A stretch of DNA of 64,000 bases from Tenacibaculum singaporense (lineage in GTDB: Bacteria; Bacteroidota; Bacteroidia; Flavobacteriales; Flavobacteriaceae): assembly GCF_003867015.1 (NCBI RefSeq), contig NZ_CP032548.1:2795001-2859000 (forward strand). Reading direction: 5' to 3'. The notes beneath the pieces were generated by a model. That model did no database searches and had not been told where the DNA came from. It saw only the letters and a program-made list of their open reading frames with translations. Made by a program: the position numbers and the translations under genes. Below, one piece after another: positions 44,782 to 54,690 of the stretch. Positions within the stretch are counted from its first letter, which is position 1, and every line of letters begins with the position of its first letter.

Positions 44782-46848
44782 TTAAAAATTAAACTGAATT
44801 CTTCCGTAATAAGTTCTACCTAAACGCAATACACTATCGTTATTTGTAAAACTGTCTTTATTTTCTAATCCTCTTTCATCAAAAAGGTTATCAACACCTA
44901 TTTGAACATTCATTAATTTGAAAAGAGTTTTATCCACAGCCATGTTTATCTGAATATTATCAGAAACAAAATCATCAAACTCGTCTATAATACCTTGACT
45001 ATCATTTGTATCAAACAAAGCATACTTACTTCGGTATACCGCTCTAATATTTGCCGAAAAATCATATTGAAAATTCTCGTAGAATAACTTAAGGTTTCCC
45101 ATATGTTTTGATCTGTTTGGTAGTCCATAGTAGTTAGACAATGTCATTCTTTGAGCAGGTGAAGCAGGAGTTTTTCTAAAGAAAATAGTACCAGATTTAA
45201 TCTTCTCTTCTTGATTTTTATCCCCAGTATCTAAAAACTGATAACCTCCTAAAATTCTAAAATTGTTATTAATCTTATAATTCGCATCGACCTCAATACC
45301 TTGCGTATATACCTCATCAATATTTCGATATGAAAACGTTCTTGTTCCAGCTGGCAAGTTTAATTTAGAAGCTTCTAATTGTGTATCGAAAGTATCTATC
45401 AAATCTTTAATATCATTTCTAAACAAGTTGATATTTAGTTTTAAATTTGATATGGGTTGTACTTGAAATCCTAAGTTATAACCAATAGAACTTTCTGGTT
45501 TTAATTCTTTTTCTATTGTTTGTACTGCTGGCAAATCTCCATACAAATCATGTAAGGTTTGTGTACCCAACACAATATATCCGCTTGCTGTATTTTTAAA
45601 GTTGAAGTATAATTGGCGGAAATCTGGAGCTTTAAACCCATAACCTACAGAACCTTTAGCCATTAACCAATCATTTATTTTATAGCTAGAAGATATTTTA
45701 GGAGTAAATGCTGATTTGTACTGATTACTATCTTCAAACCTAGCTCCTACAATTACATTCAAATTGTTGATTGGATTAAAGTCAAACTGACTAAAAACAT
45801 AGGGAGTGTTAAACTTTTTCACTCCTTCAAACTCCGTTCTTTCTAAACTTTCTAAGTTAGCCCCTGCTCCTAAAATTAAAGTACCTGTACTGAAAGTATT
45901 TTTAGATTTAATTTCTGGTCTCAACAGCGTTTGATTGTAATTTGTTTTTTCATTATTAAAAATACTTTCTGCGTTGTACTTAGTTGCGTAAAAAGTATAA
46001 TCTACATCCCATTTATTTGTTATTTCATGAGATAATTTTGTAGTAACATTCCAGTCTTCTTGTTTATTTTCTTCAGAATCATCTCCTTGCTTTTGAGAAA
46101 AATATCGTTGAGAAATTGTTCCTTGTAGCTTATCAGAAAAATCATACATGACTTTTATATTTCCTGTAAAATTTTGATGTGGCGCTGTTGTTTTTGAAGC
46201 TGTTTCTGGCGATAAGTCAAACCCTTCGCTAGAATTTAAGTTAACTCCAGCTACAACACCTAGCTTTTTCTTTTTCCAAACAACATTGGTATTTATATCC
46301 AACTCGTTTTTTGCTCCGCCTCTTACAAAATAACTTAATAAACCCTTAAACTGCTCATACTTTGGTTTTTCAGTAATTATATTAATAACCCCACCAATAG
46401 CTTCAGAACCATATAAAGAAGAAGAAGGTCCTTTTACAATTTCTATCTGTTTGATATTATTTACAGTTAATCTATTTAGGTCAATATTCCCAGAGGTTCT
46501 ACCAACAATTGGCACACCATCTAGTAAGATTAAAGTATAATCAGCAGCAACACCTTGTAATTGTACTCCTTCTGAATTTCCAAAATCAGAAACTATAGTA
46601 ATTCCTGTTTGTTCTAATAAAATATCCCTCAACCTAACCGATCCTGATTTTTGTAATTGCTCTTTTGTTATTAAGGTAACTGGCATTGGAATTGAAGACA
46701 ATTGACGCGATGTTCTAGTAGCAGTTACAATCACCTCATCTAAATCATAGCTAGAAGTTGCATCCTCCTCAACACTAGTGTTTTCCTGTGAAAAAACCAT
46801 AAAACTTATCAGCATAAAACTTAGTAGCACTCCTTTATTTAGAAACAT
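44782..46848 (-). CDS. TonB-dependent outer-membrane receptor (HmuR-like)
   Basis: 688 aa. Signal peptide (MFLNKGVLLSFMLISFMVFSQ). TonB box DLDEVIVTATR near residue 37, plug with LRDILLEQTGI and GGVINIITEKP, then a beta-barrel ending FERG-like LFDERGLEN and a C-terminal Phe (YYGRIQFNF), the outer-membrane insertion signal. With the HmuY gene it forms a heme/porphyrin uptake pair. It is divergent from DUF6607 and the second TonB receptor, across a shared promoter/operator region. Confidence 0.9.
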   Translation of the reverse strand: MFLNKGVLLSFMLISFMVFSQENTSVEEDATSSYDLDEVIVTATRTSRQLSSIPMPVTLITKEQLQKSGSVRLRDILLEQTGITIVSDFGNSEGVQLQGVAADYTLILLDGVPIVGRTSGNIDLNRLTVNNIKQIEIVKGPSSSLYGSEAIGGVINIITEKPKYEQFKGLLSYFVRGGAKNELDINTNVVWKKKKLGVVAGVNLNSSEGFDLSPETASKTTAPHQNFTGNIKVMYDFSDKLQGTISQRYFSQKQGDDSEENKQEDWNVTTKLSHEITNKWDVDYTFYATKYNAESIFNNEKTNYNQTLLRPEIKSKNTFSTGTLILGAGANLESLERTEFEGVKKFNTPYVFSQFDFNPINNLNVIVGARFEDSNQYKSAFTPKISSSYKINDWLMAKGSVGYGFKAPDFRQLYFNFKNTASGYIVLGTQTLHDLYGDLPAVQTIEKELKPESSIGYNLGFQVQPISNLKLNINLFRNDIKDLIDTFDTQLEASKLNLPAGTRTFSYRNIDEVYTQGIEVDANYKINNNFRILGGYQFLDTGDKNQEEKIKSGTIFFRKTPASPAQRMTLSNYYGLPNRSKHMGNLKLFYENFQYDFSANIRAVYRSKYALFDTNDSQGIIDEFDDFVSDNIQINMAVDKTLFKLMNVQIGVDNLFDERGLENKDSFTNNDSVLRLGRTYYGRIQFNF

Positions 46849-46865
46849 TCTTAATAATTTTCTTG

Positions 46866-46914
46866 CAAATATATCCTTTATTTTTAATCAATCTAAATAA
46901 AAGTTATATTTTTG
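46866..46914. promoter_or_regulatory. Divergent promoters with a shared Fur-like operator
   Basis: Minus-strand -7 box TATATTTG (46873-46866) with TTAG 19 bp upstream serves the receptor gene. Plus-strand -7 box TATTTTTG (46907-46914) serves DUF6607. Between them, 46878-46900 is an interrupted inverted repeat with outer arms TTATTT and AAATAA and a right half TCTAAATAA; the left half TTATTTTTA differs at two places from its exact inverse. Its overlap with the -33 regions of both promoters suggests iron-dependent repression; the protein is inferred (Fur). Confidence 0.55.
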
Positions 46915-46943
46915 TCGAAAAATAAATTCAAACAAATCTCACG

Positions 46944-47846
46944 ATGAAAAAAATACTATTAGGTAGTATATTAATACTATCTGCACTTACAATTAACGCC
47001 CAAAACAAGAAGAAAAAAGACAGAGAGGCTATTAAAAAAATGTGTGGTTGTTATGAAGTAACATTCAATTTCGCAGAAACTTTTAACAACAGTAAAGACT
47101 CACTTTACAAACCTTCAAAAACAAAAAAAGATAAAGCTTTAGAGTGGGCAGAATTAGTTGTTGACGAAAACAACAAAATTTCAATTCAACATTTATTACA
47201 GGTTGGAAATCCATCTAATCCACATATAGTTAAGCACTGGAGACAAGATTGGCTATATGAGAACACAGATTTTTACATGTATAATGGCGATAACAATTGG
47301 TTATTTCAAACCAAACCAAAATCAGAAGTTAAAAAACAATGGACTCAAAAGGTATATCAAGTAGATGATAGTCCACGATACGAAGGTTCTGCCACTTGGG
47401 TTCATGTAGACGGAAAAAGCTATTGGGAAAATACTACAGATGCACCTTTACCAAGAAGAGAATACACAAAAAGAAGCGATTATAATGTAACTGAAAGAGG
47501 CAACCGCCATGAAATCACAAACTACGGTTGGTTACACGATCAAGATAACAGAAAAATAATAAGAGAAACTGGTAAAGAAGATGTTGTTATTGCACACGAA
47601 AAGGGTTACAACACTTACGTAAAAGTAGCTGATAGCAAATGTAAAGCTGCACAAGATTGGTGGAAAAAGAACACTAATAAATGGCAACTGGTTAGAAATA
47701 AGTGGTCTGAGGTTTATGGTAGAAACACCAACCTATCATTAGAGCAAAAGGTAGATAATAAACCTTTATACAAACACTTGTTTTCTAAAGAGACTTCAGA
47801 AGAAGAACAAATTGATAAAGCAATAGAATCTTTTGTAAAAAAGTAA
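46944..47846 (+). CDS. DUF6607-family secreted protein of the iron locus
   Basis: 300 aa with a signal peptide (MKKILLGSILILSALTINAQ). Rich in Trp and Tyr (WRQDWLYENTDFYMYNGDNNW), beta-rich, with MCGCYEVTFNFAETF near the N-terminus as the recognisable start of the family. I identify it as DUF6607 from memory. It heads the plus-strand operon with a TonB receptor, 34 bp upstream, so it is likely an accessory protein in iron acquisition. Exact function unknown. Confidence 0.75.
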   Translation: MKKILLGSILILSALTINAQNKKKKDREAIKKMCGCYEVTFNFAETFNNSKDSLYKPSKTKKDKALEWAELVVDENNKISIQHLLQVGNPSNPHIVKHWRQDWLYENTDFYMYNGDNNWLFQTKPKSEVKKQWTQKVYQVDDSPRYEGSATWVHVDGKSYWENTTDAPLPRREYTKRSDYNVTERGNRHEITNYGWLHDQDNRKIIRETGKEDVVIAHEKGYNTYVKVADSKCKAAQDWWKKNTNKWQLVRNKWSEVYGRNTNLSLEQKVDNKPLYKHLFSKETSEEEQIDKAIESFVKK

Positions 47847-47880
47847 TCTAAAAATTTAAAAACCTCTCAAATAAAAAGAA

Positions 47881-50304
47881 ATGAGAATTATAGTGTCTCT
47901 ACTACTATTATGTAGTTGTATTCAAACAATATACAGTCAAGCAACCATACAAGGTATTGTAAAATCAGAAAATAATGAAGCTATTCCGTATGCTAATGTT
48001 TTTATAAAAGGAAGTAAAATAGGTACTGAAACCAATGAAAATGGTAGTTTTACTATCAAAGATGTGCCACATTCAAACTACAAGCTTGTGGTTAGTGCAG
48101 TAGGTTTTATTCAAGTATCAAGAAAGATAATGGTTGAAGAGAATATAAACAACTTAGTAATCATCTTAAAATCAGACACTCAATTAGATGAAGTTGAACT
48201 TTTTGGGGCAAGAGATAAAAGAGCTGAAAAACTAGAAACACTAACAAGGCTTCCTTTAGCTCCTAACGAACAATTACAAAGTATTTCAGTATTATCTCAT
48301 AAACTAATCGACCAACAAAATGCTTTAAGTCTTAGTGATGTTACCAAAAATGTAGCAGGTGTTTATACGTTTGCCACTTATGGAAACACAAAAGAGAGTA
48401 TGTCTCTTAGAGGTTTTAGAGGTATTCCACTACTAAAAAATGGAGTTCGTATTAATTCTGATTTTAGAGGTACTGGGATTATCACAGATATGGCAGGAGT
48501 AGATAACATCCAAGTATTAAAAGGAATCTCTGCCATTAGCCAAGGTTTAGGTGGTGATTTAGGTTCTGCTGGTGGAGTTATCAATGTTGTTACCAAAACT
48601 CCTAAGTTTTATACTGGCGGTGAAGTAACTTTTAGAGCAGGAAGCTTTGGTAAATTACGTCCTACTTTTGACGTCTATAGCCCTATTGATGCTGACAAAA
48701 AACATGCCTTTAGAGTTGCTGGTTCTTACGACAAAGCAGACAGTTTTAGAGACCATGTTGGTTCTGAGCGTTTTTATGTAAATCCATCTTATGCTTGGAG
48801 ACCAGACGAAAAAACTACCATTACATTAGAAATGGATTACATGCACGATAGCAGAACTCCAGATCAAGGAACTCTTAACTTAGGAGCTTATGATGTGAAC
48901 AACATTTATAAGTTACCTAATAATAACTTTATGGGATTTGACACAGATAATGTTACTACTAAAAACCTAACCTATGCTATTAGAGCAGATAGAAAATTAA
49001 CTGATAAACTAAGCATAAAAGCAGGATATTTTGTTTCTGATTTAGATATTGATACTGAAACCTCTTACGCTTTTCAAGGAAGTCCTAGAAATAAACTGCC
49101 TGTATTACCAGACAACCAACGTTACAGAGAATACTATGCCTCTGGTAGAAAAGATAATAATAGTGTATTACAATTAGATTTGGTTGGAAAAGATGTAGAA
49201 ACAGGTTTCTTAAAACATACTTTCCAAATTGGAGCTGATTTTAGAACTTCTGAATTTGATAATTTAAGATACACTACAAACTATAATTCTGGGAACAATT
49301 ATGTAGATATTATAGATGTATTACAACCTATAGACAACACACTCCCTAATGGAATTAGTGTTACTAGAAACGCAGGTGCAGATACTGGTTCAAGAACAGA
49401 GGCTTACGGAATTACAATACAAGATAAAATTAGTCTCACAGACTGGGCAGATATTTTCTTAGGATTACGTTATACCACTATGAAAAGAACTAGAGGTAGT
49501 TTTGTTGGAAAACCTATAACCGAACCTAAAAGCGATGATGCTTTTAATCCACTCGTAGGATTTAATCTAAAACCAAATGAAAACATTATCATTTTTGGTT
49601 CATACGCTAGTAGCTCAGATCCTAGAACTTCTTTTTATATGGATGTTGACGGTAACGAATTAGGTACAGAACGTTGGGATCAAATTGAAACTGGTATTAA
49701 ATCTACTTGGTTAAACAATGCTTTACGTTTTAATATTACGACGTTCTATACTTCAAGCAAGAACTTAAACCTACCTGTTTATGACAATGCTGGTAATGAT
49801 TTAGGTTATTATACACAAGGAGGTGACGATGTAAGAAATGGTGTAGAAGTAGAATTAATAGGTCGTATCCTTCCTAATTTAGAAATCATTGGTGGATATT
49901 CATATTTAGATGCTAAATACAAAGATCATGTATCTTATTATTACAACTCTCGTCCAATGAACACACCAAAACATACAGCAAACTTCTGGGCTCGTTATGC
50001 ATTTAAAAAATCTTTAAATGGTTTATCAATTGGTGCAGGGGCTTATTATTTAGGAAAGCGACCTCATAATGTATGGTCTAGAAACTATACACATACAGGT
50101 GTAGTTCCAGGCGTTAAACCTTTCGATTTAAAAGCATATACTACTGTTAATGCACAAGCCTCTTACAAATTCAATGAGAAATTAAGTATTGATGTATTTG
50201 GAAACAATATCTTTGGCGAGGTAGGTTACAACGCCTACCGCACAAGCTATATTAATAGAGTTGAGCCTGCTAATTTTGGTTCTACATTACGCTATAAATT
50301 TTAA
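47881..50304 (+). CDS. TonB-dependent siderophore-type receptor
   Basis: 807 aa. Signal peptide (MRIIVSLLLLCSCIQTIYSQ), a carboxypeptidase-regulatory-like beta domain (IQGIVKSENNEAIPYANVFIKGS, residues 22-95), then plug (ALSLSDVTKNVAGV, SLRGFRG, GGVINVVTKTP) and a 22-strand barrel ending in LRYKF. SLRGF and VFTT-type features place it with siderophore receptors (FhuE/FpvA style). A TonB box-like LDEVELFGARD is near residue 103. Middle of the iron operon; the following ankyrin gene starts 12 bp later. Confidence 0.92.
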   Translation: MRIIVSLLLLCSCIQTIYSQATIQGIVKSENNEAIPYANVFIKGSKIGTETNENGSFTIKDVPHSNYKLVVSAVGFIQVSRKIMVEENINNLVIILKSDTQLDEVELFGARDKRAEKLETLTRLPLAPNEQLQSISVLSHKLIDQQNALSLSDVTKNVAGVYTFATYGNTKESMSLRGFRGIPLLKNGVRINSDFRGTGIITDMAGVDNIQVLKGISAISQGLGGDLGSAGGVINVVTKTPKFYTGGEVTFRAGSFGKLRPTFDVYSPIDADKKHAFRVAGSYDKADSFRDHVGSERFYVNPSYAWRPDEKTTITLEMDYMHDSRTPDQGTLNLGAYDVNNIYKLPNNNFMGFDTDNVTTKNLTYAIRADRKLTDKLSIKAGYFVSDLDIDTETSYAFQGSPRNKLPVLPDNQRYREYYASGRKDNNSVLQLDLVGKDVETGFLKHTFQIGADFRTSEFDNLRYTTNYNSGNNYVDIIDVLQPIDNTLPNGISVTRNAGADTGSRTEAYGITIQDKISLTDWADIFLGLRYTTMKRTRGSFVGKPITEPKSDDAFNPLVGFNLKPNENIIIFGSYASSSDPRTSFYMDVDGNELGTERWDQIETGIKSTWLNNALRFNITTFYTSSKNLNLPVYDNAGNDLGYYTQGGDDVRNGVEVELIGRILPNLEIIGGYSYLDAKYKDHVSYYYNSRPMNTPKHTANFWARYAFKKSLNGLSIGAGAYYLGKRPHNVWSRNYTHTGVVPGVKPFDLKAYTTVNAQASYKFNEKLSIDVFGNNIFGEVGYNAYRTSYINRVEPANFGSTLRYKF

Positions 50305-50316
50305 AAAAACAGAAAC

Positions 50317-51810
50317 ATGAAAAAACAACATATAACATTTGTTCTTGTACTCTTTATAAGTGCAATGCAAGCACAAACAAAAAACATCTTTTTTGAAAGA
50401 TCTTTTTGGCAAACTAATCCTACAATAAAAACTGTTGAACAGAAAATAAAAGAAGGAAATGACGCTACTGCCTTAAACCCAAACGGGTTTGATGCTGTTA
50501 CTTATGCTATCTTAGCTAGTGCTCCAAATAAAGTAATCAAACATTTACTTACTAAAAAAGGAAATGATGTTAACAAGATAACACACGATAAAAGAACTTA
50601 TGTTTTTTGGGCTGCCTATAAAAACAATGTTGAAATTATGAAGCATTTGATAGCTAATAATGCTCGTATGGATTTAAAAGACTCTCATCAATTATCTCCG
50701 CTGACTTTTGCTGCAAATGCAGGGCAAACTAATAAAGAAATTTATGAATTATGCATTCAAAACGGAATTGATATAAAAACAGATATTGACGAGCATGGGG
50801 CTAATGCGTTATTATTAGTACTACCAAGTTTAAAAGATTTTTCATTTGTTGAATACCTTACTTCAAAAGGGTTGAACTTACATAATGTTGACAAAGATGG
50901 TAATGGTACATTTAACTACGCTGCTAAAAAAGGTAATAAAGAAATTTTAACTCTTTTAATAAAAAAAGGATTGCCTTATAAAAACCTAAATAAAAAAGGA
51001 GGAAATGCAATGCTATTAGCTACGCAAGGTTCTCGAAGTGGCTATAACTCTTTAGCTTTTTTTAAATATTTAGAAAGTTTAGGTATCAAGCCAAACATAA
51101 CTAATAATGATGGAAAAACACCGCTTCATAATTTAGCTCGTGGAAACAAGGATTCAAATACCTTCAACTATTTCCTTGATAAAGGTGTAAATGCTAATCA
51201 AGCTGACGATAACGGTAACATACCTTTAATTATTGCAGCTAGCAGAAATGCTTTAGAAATTGTTCAGTTATTATCAGAAAAAACAAAGAATATTAATCAC
51301 ACTAATAAAAAAGGACACTCAGCACTTACGAATGCAGTTGAATACAACTCAGAAGCAGTGGTAGATTATTTAATAGAAAACGAGGCTGATATTGACGTAA
51401 AAGATGATAAAGGAAATTCTTTAGCTTATTATTTAGTTAAAAGTTACCATCCTAAAAAAGTGAACGATTTTACTGAAAAAATGAGTCTTTTAGCCAATAA
51501 CGGATTAAACTTAACACAACTTCAGGCGAATAACAACACATTATTCCATATAGCAATTGAGAAAAACAACATCGATTTACTTAAAAAAATCAACACTTTA
51601 AAAATTGATGTGAATGCAAAAAACAATGAAGGTTTAACCCCACTACATTTAGCTGTTATGCAGGCTAATAATACTGATGTAATTAAATATTTATTAAGTA
51701 TTGGAGCTAAAAAATCAATTACTACTGATTTTGATGAAACGGTACACGATTTAGCTAAAGAAAATGAAATTTTAAACAAGAAAAATATAGATATTAACTT
51801 TTTAAAATAA
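50317..51810 (+). CDS. Secreted ankyrin-repeat protein of the iron operon
   Basis: 497 aa with a signal peptide (MKKQHITFVLVLFISAMQAQ). Roughly a dozen ankyrin repeats fill the rest, shown by units such as DAVTYAILASAPNKVIKHLL, GKTPLHNLARGNKDSNTF and GLTPLHLAVMQANNTDVIKYLL. It is exported to the periplasm, unlike most bacterial ankyrin proteins of eukaryotic type. It begins 12 bp after the receptor gene and ends 67 bp before the DUF2271 gene, with a strong hairpin between. A scaffold for the receptor or reductase is possible; unproven. Confidence 0.85.
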   Translation: MKKQHITFVLVLFISAMQAQTKNIFFERSFWQTNPTIKTVEQKIKEGNDATALNPNGFDAVTYAILASAPNKVIKHLLTKKGNDVNKITHDKRTYVFWAAYKNNVEIMKHLIANNARMDLKDSHQLSPLTFAANAGQTNKEIYELCIQNGIDIKTDIDEHGANALLLVLPSLKDFSFVEYLTSKGLNLHNVDKDGNGTFNYAAKKGNKEILTLLIKKGLPYKNLNKKGGNAMLLATQGSRSGYNSLAFFKYLESLGIKPNITNNDGKTPLHNLARGNKDSNTFNYFLDKGVNANQADDNGNIPLIIAASRNALEIVQLLSEKTKNINHTNKKGHSALTNAVEYNSEAVVDYLIENEADIDVKDDKGNSLAYYLVKSYHPKKVNDFTEKMSLLANNGLNLTQLQANNNTLFHIAIEKNNIDLLKKINTLKIDVNAKNNEGLTPLHLAVMQANNTDVIKYLLSIGAKKSITTDFDETVHDLAKENEILNKKNIDINFLK

Positions 51811-51817
51811 ACTTATG

Positions 51818-51857
51818 TACCAAGTCGTGTGTAAATACAATTACACACGATTTGGTA
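51818..51857 (+). promoter_or_regulatory. Strong intercistronic stem-loop (17-bp stem)
   Basis: The arms 51818-51834 and 51841-51857 pair at all 17 positions (16 Watson-Crick and one G-U) around a 6-base loop. It is followed by TTAAAATAA, not a clear T-run, so it may be an mRNA stabiliser or processing site rather than a terminator; it could lower downstream expression. Confidence 0.7.
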
Positions 51858-51877
51858 TTAAAATAAACCAATAAAAA

Positions 51878-52351
51878 ATGAAAAAAATCATAGCTCTTTT
51901 TATTACTGTATTCACAATAATGGCTTTTAACATAAATGATAGTGCCACATATAAATGTATGATTCAGATGAAAAATTATACTGGTGAAGGCGCTTACATT
52001 GCTATTTCATTATTAAATCCTAATGGAGAATACGAAAAAACATTGTACGTTCAAGGTGATGATGAAGAATGGTACTCCGATATTACCGAATGGTGGAAGT
52101 TCCAAGGAAAAGTTCGTACAGATATTGACGCTATCACAGGAGCAACAATTAGTGGAGGTAATCGAGCTATTACCGTATTAAAAATTGATAACGATAAAAT
52201 TGATAAGGGATATAAAATTAGATTTGAATCAGCTGTAGAAGATCAAGAATACTACAAAGATGATGTAGAATTTGAATTAACTACCGAAAGCCTTAAAGGT
52301 AAGTTTGAAGGAAATGGGTTTATTCGTTACATCCGTTTAATGCCTCAATAA
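51878..52351 (+). CDS. DUF2271 periplasmic protein with a flavinylation-like motif
   Basis: 157 aa with a signal peptide (MKKIIALFITVFTIMAFNIN). Thr87-Gly88-Ala89-Thr90-Ile91-Ser92 in DAITGATIS matches the Dxx[S/T]GA[S/T]x[S/T] target of ApbE, which attaches FMN through a phosphoester bond to the last Thr/Ser (Ser92 here). DUF2271 proteins are, to my knowledge, found beside PepSY reductases in flavinylated extracytoplasmic redox systems. The next gene, 27 bp away, is exactly such a reductase. apbE itself is not in the window. The flavin attachment is inference from motif and family. Confidence 0.82.
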   Translation: MKKIIALFITVFTIMAFNINDSATYKCMIQMKNYTGEGAYIAISLLNPNGEYEKTLYVQGDDEEWYSDITEWWKFQGKVRTDIDAITGATISGGNRAITVLKIDNDKIDKGYKIRFESAVEDQEYYKDDVEFELTTESLKGKFEGNGFIRYIRLMPQ

Positions 52352-52378
52352 TTTTATCAATAGAAATAGCTAACAAAA

Positions 52379-54556
52379 ATGACCACTTCTATATGGAGAT
52401 ATAGCCACTTAACCTTGGCTATATCTTCTTTCCTTTTCGTACTCGTTGCTGCCGTTACAGGTATTGTTTTATCTTTTGAACCTATTTCAAAACAGCTTTC
52501 AGACTACAGTATTTCTAACACTGAAGAAATTACACTTAGCCATACAATTTCTACCTTGCAAAAACAGTACGATGAAGTAATTTCAATCACCGTTGATGAG
52601 AATGATTTTGTAAGTACTTCGGTAGTTACCAAAGAAGGAAAAAGTGACACATTTTATGTAAACCCAATCACAGGAGAAAAATTAGGTGATATTGAAAAAA
52701 AGAAACCTATTTTTCAGTTTGCTACCAGCTTACACAGGTCTTTATTTTTAAAGTCTACAGGAAGATTTATCGTTGGCTTTATCTCTTTTTTACTTTGTTT
52801 AATTGCAGTAACTGGACTCATACTAATTGCCAAACGACAAGGTGGGTTTAAACAGCTTTTTTCTAAAATTGTAAAAGAAAATTTTGAACAGTATTACCAC
52901 ATTATTATTGGTCGTTACACGCTTGTCCCTATCATTATCATCACACTAACAGGAGTGTATTTATCACTAGATAGGTTTTCAGTTTTACCAAAAGAAAAAA
53001 TTAATCATTCTTATGATTTTTCTCCAACTTCTTCTAATGAAAAAATAGCAGTTGCTGATTTCCCTATATTTAAAAACACCTCTTTAAATGAAATAAAAAG
53101 TATAGAATTCCCTTTTTCTGAAGACGAAGAAGATTACTTTTTTGTGAAACTAAATGATAGTGAAGTGCTAATTCATCAATATACAGGGAATATAATCAGT
53201 AAAGAAAACCTTTCGTTAACTAGCATACTTCTAAACTGGAGTTTGTTATTACATACAGGAAACGGAACAATCATTTGGTCAATAGTATTGTTACTTTCTT
53301 CAATATCTATCCTGTTTTTTATCTATTCAGGGTTTGCAATGACCGTCAAAAGAGCGCAAAAAAACTCACTTCCTAAAAATAAAACTAATAAAGACAGTGC
53401 AGAAATTATCATTTTAGTAGGCTCAGAAACAAACAACACCTACCCTTTTGCTTCCTCTTTACACAATGCTTTAATCAAAAAAAGCATCCCAGTTTTTATC
53501 GATATCTTAAACAATTACACTTCGTACAAAAATGCGAAACATCTAATTATATTAACTTCAACTTACGGAGAAGGTGAAGCTCCTTCTAACGCTTCTAAAT
53601 TCTTACAGTTAGTTCAACAAACAGTGATTCAAAATAAGATTAACTATTCAATAGTTGGTTTTGGCTCCAGAGCATATCCTCATTTTTGTCAATTTGCTAT
53701 TGATATAAATAGTAAACTACAACAACTCCCAGAGTTTACACCTCTGTTACCTGTTTATAAAATTAACAACCAGTCTTTTCAAGATTTTAAAACTTGGGGA
53801 CATTTATGGAGTAAAAAAACTAGTATACAGTTTGAACTAACACAAGAGGTAAAAAAGTATAAAAAACAACAAACTTTTACCACAGTTTCTAAAACTGAAT
53901 TAAACAATGACGATTCCTTTTTAGTCCGCTTACAGCCAACTAAAAAAATTCGTTTTAACTCTGGTGATTTGTTAGCTATAACTCCTAAAGAAGACAATAT
54001 TGAACGTTTATATTCTGTTGGAAAAATAGATAATGACATCATACTAAGTATTAAAAAACATGACCTCGGAGTGTGTTCTAATCTACTTTATCAGTTAAAA
54101 CAAAATGAACCACTTAAAGCAAGCATCAAACAGAATAAGGAATTCTATTTTCCTAAGAAAAATAAAGAAGTAATCTTTATCGCTAACGGAACAGGTATCG
54201 CTCCTTTTTTAGGAATGCTGCAACATAAAAACGACACAAAAGCACATCTTTTCTGGGGTGGTAGAACTAAAGAGTCGCTAAAAATGTACGCTTCTTTGTT
54301 AAAAAACATAGAGAAAAAGAACATTCATATTGCCTATTCTCAAGAAAAAGAGAAAGAATATATACAAGATTTGTTACTAAAAAAAGAAACTACAATTTCT
54401 ACTGTTTTACAAAACGGAGGAACTATTATGATTTGTGGTTCTATTAAAATGCTAAAAGGTGTTGAGAAAGTATTAGAACAAATAACTTCAACTAAACTGA
54501 ACACATCTTTAGACTACTTTAAAAAGAAGAATCAAATTAAAACAGATTGTTATTAA
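52379..54556 (+). CDS. PepSY-TM / flavodoxin / ferredoxin-reductase fusion (membrane NADPH reductase)
   Basis: 725 aa. Residues 1-320 are PepSY-TM: hydrophobic segments near 12-32, 125-150, 170-195 and 285-315 with PepSY periplasmic loops (ITGEKLGDIEKK). Residues ~335-470 are flavodoxin (IIILVGSETNNTYPF, STYGEGEAPSNA, FGSRAYPHFC). Residues ~480-725 are FAD/NADPH reductase (RLYSVGKIDNDIILSIKKH, FIANGTGIAPFLGM, MICGS). It should carry electrons from cytoplasmic NADPH across the inner membrane. As last gene of the operon it may reduce ferric iron or feed the DUF2271 protein. Confidence 0.9.
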   Translation: MTTSIWRYSHLTLAISSFLFVLVAAVTGIVLSFEPISKQLSDYSISNTEEITLSHTISTLQKQYDEVISITVDENDFVSTSVVTKEGKSDTFYVNPITGEKLGDIEKKKPIFQFATSLHRSLFLKSTGRFIVGFISFLLCLIAVTGLILIAKRQGGFKQLFSKIVKENFEQYYHIIIGRYTLVPIIIITLTGVYLSLDRFSVLPKEKINHSYDFSPTSSNEKIAVADFPIFKNTSLNEIKSIEFPFSEDEEDYFFVKLNDSEVLIHQYTGNIISKENLSLTSILLNWSLLLHTGNGTIIWSIVLLLSSISILFFIYSGFAMTVKRAQKNSLPKNKTNKDSAEIIILVGSETNNTYPFASSLHNALIKKSIPVFIDILNNYTSYKNAKHLIILTSTYGEGEAPSNASKFLQLVQQTVIQNKINYSIVGFGSRAYPHFCQFAIDINSKLQQLPEFTPLLPVYKINNQSFQDFKTWGHLWSKKTSIQFELTQEVKKYKKQQTFTTVSKTELNNDDSFLVRLQPTKKIRFNSGDLLAITPKEDNIERLYSVGKIDNDIILSIKKHDLGVCSNLLYQLKQNEPLKASIKQNKEFYFPKKNKEVIFIANGTGIAPFLGMLQHKNDTKAHLFWGGRTKESLKMYASLLKNIEKKNIHIAYSQEKEKEYIQDLLLKKETTISTVLQNGGTIMICGSIKMLKGVEKVLEQITSTKLNTSLDYFKKKNQIKTDCY

Positions 54557-54557
54557 A

Positions 54558-54583
54558 TGGCTGTTGGCTGTTGGCTGTTGGCT
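54558..54583. repeat. Short tandem repeat directly after the reductase gene
   Basis: The 7-bp unit TGGCTGT is repeated about 3.7 times starting 2 bp after the stop codon. The following bases to 54690 are low-complexity, rich in CTA/ACT (ACTACTGGCTA twice). Confidence 0.75.
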
Positions 54584-54690
54584 AAAACTATTATTTTTTA
54601 ACTTCAAGTCACCTTTTTTATCTATCAATCAACTACCGACTACTGGCTAGAAACTACTGGCTAACGTCTACCTTCTACCGACTATCAACA

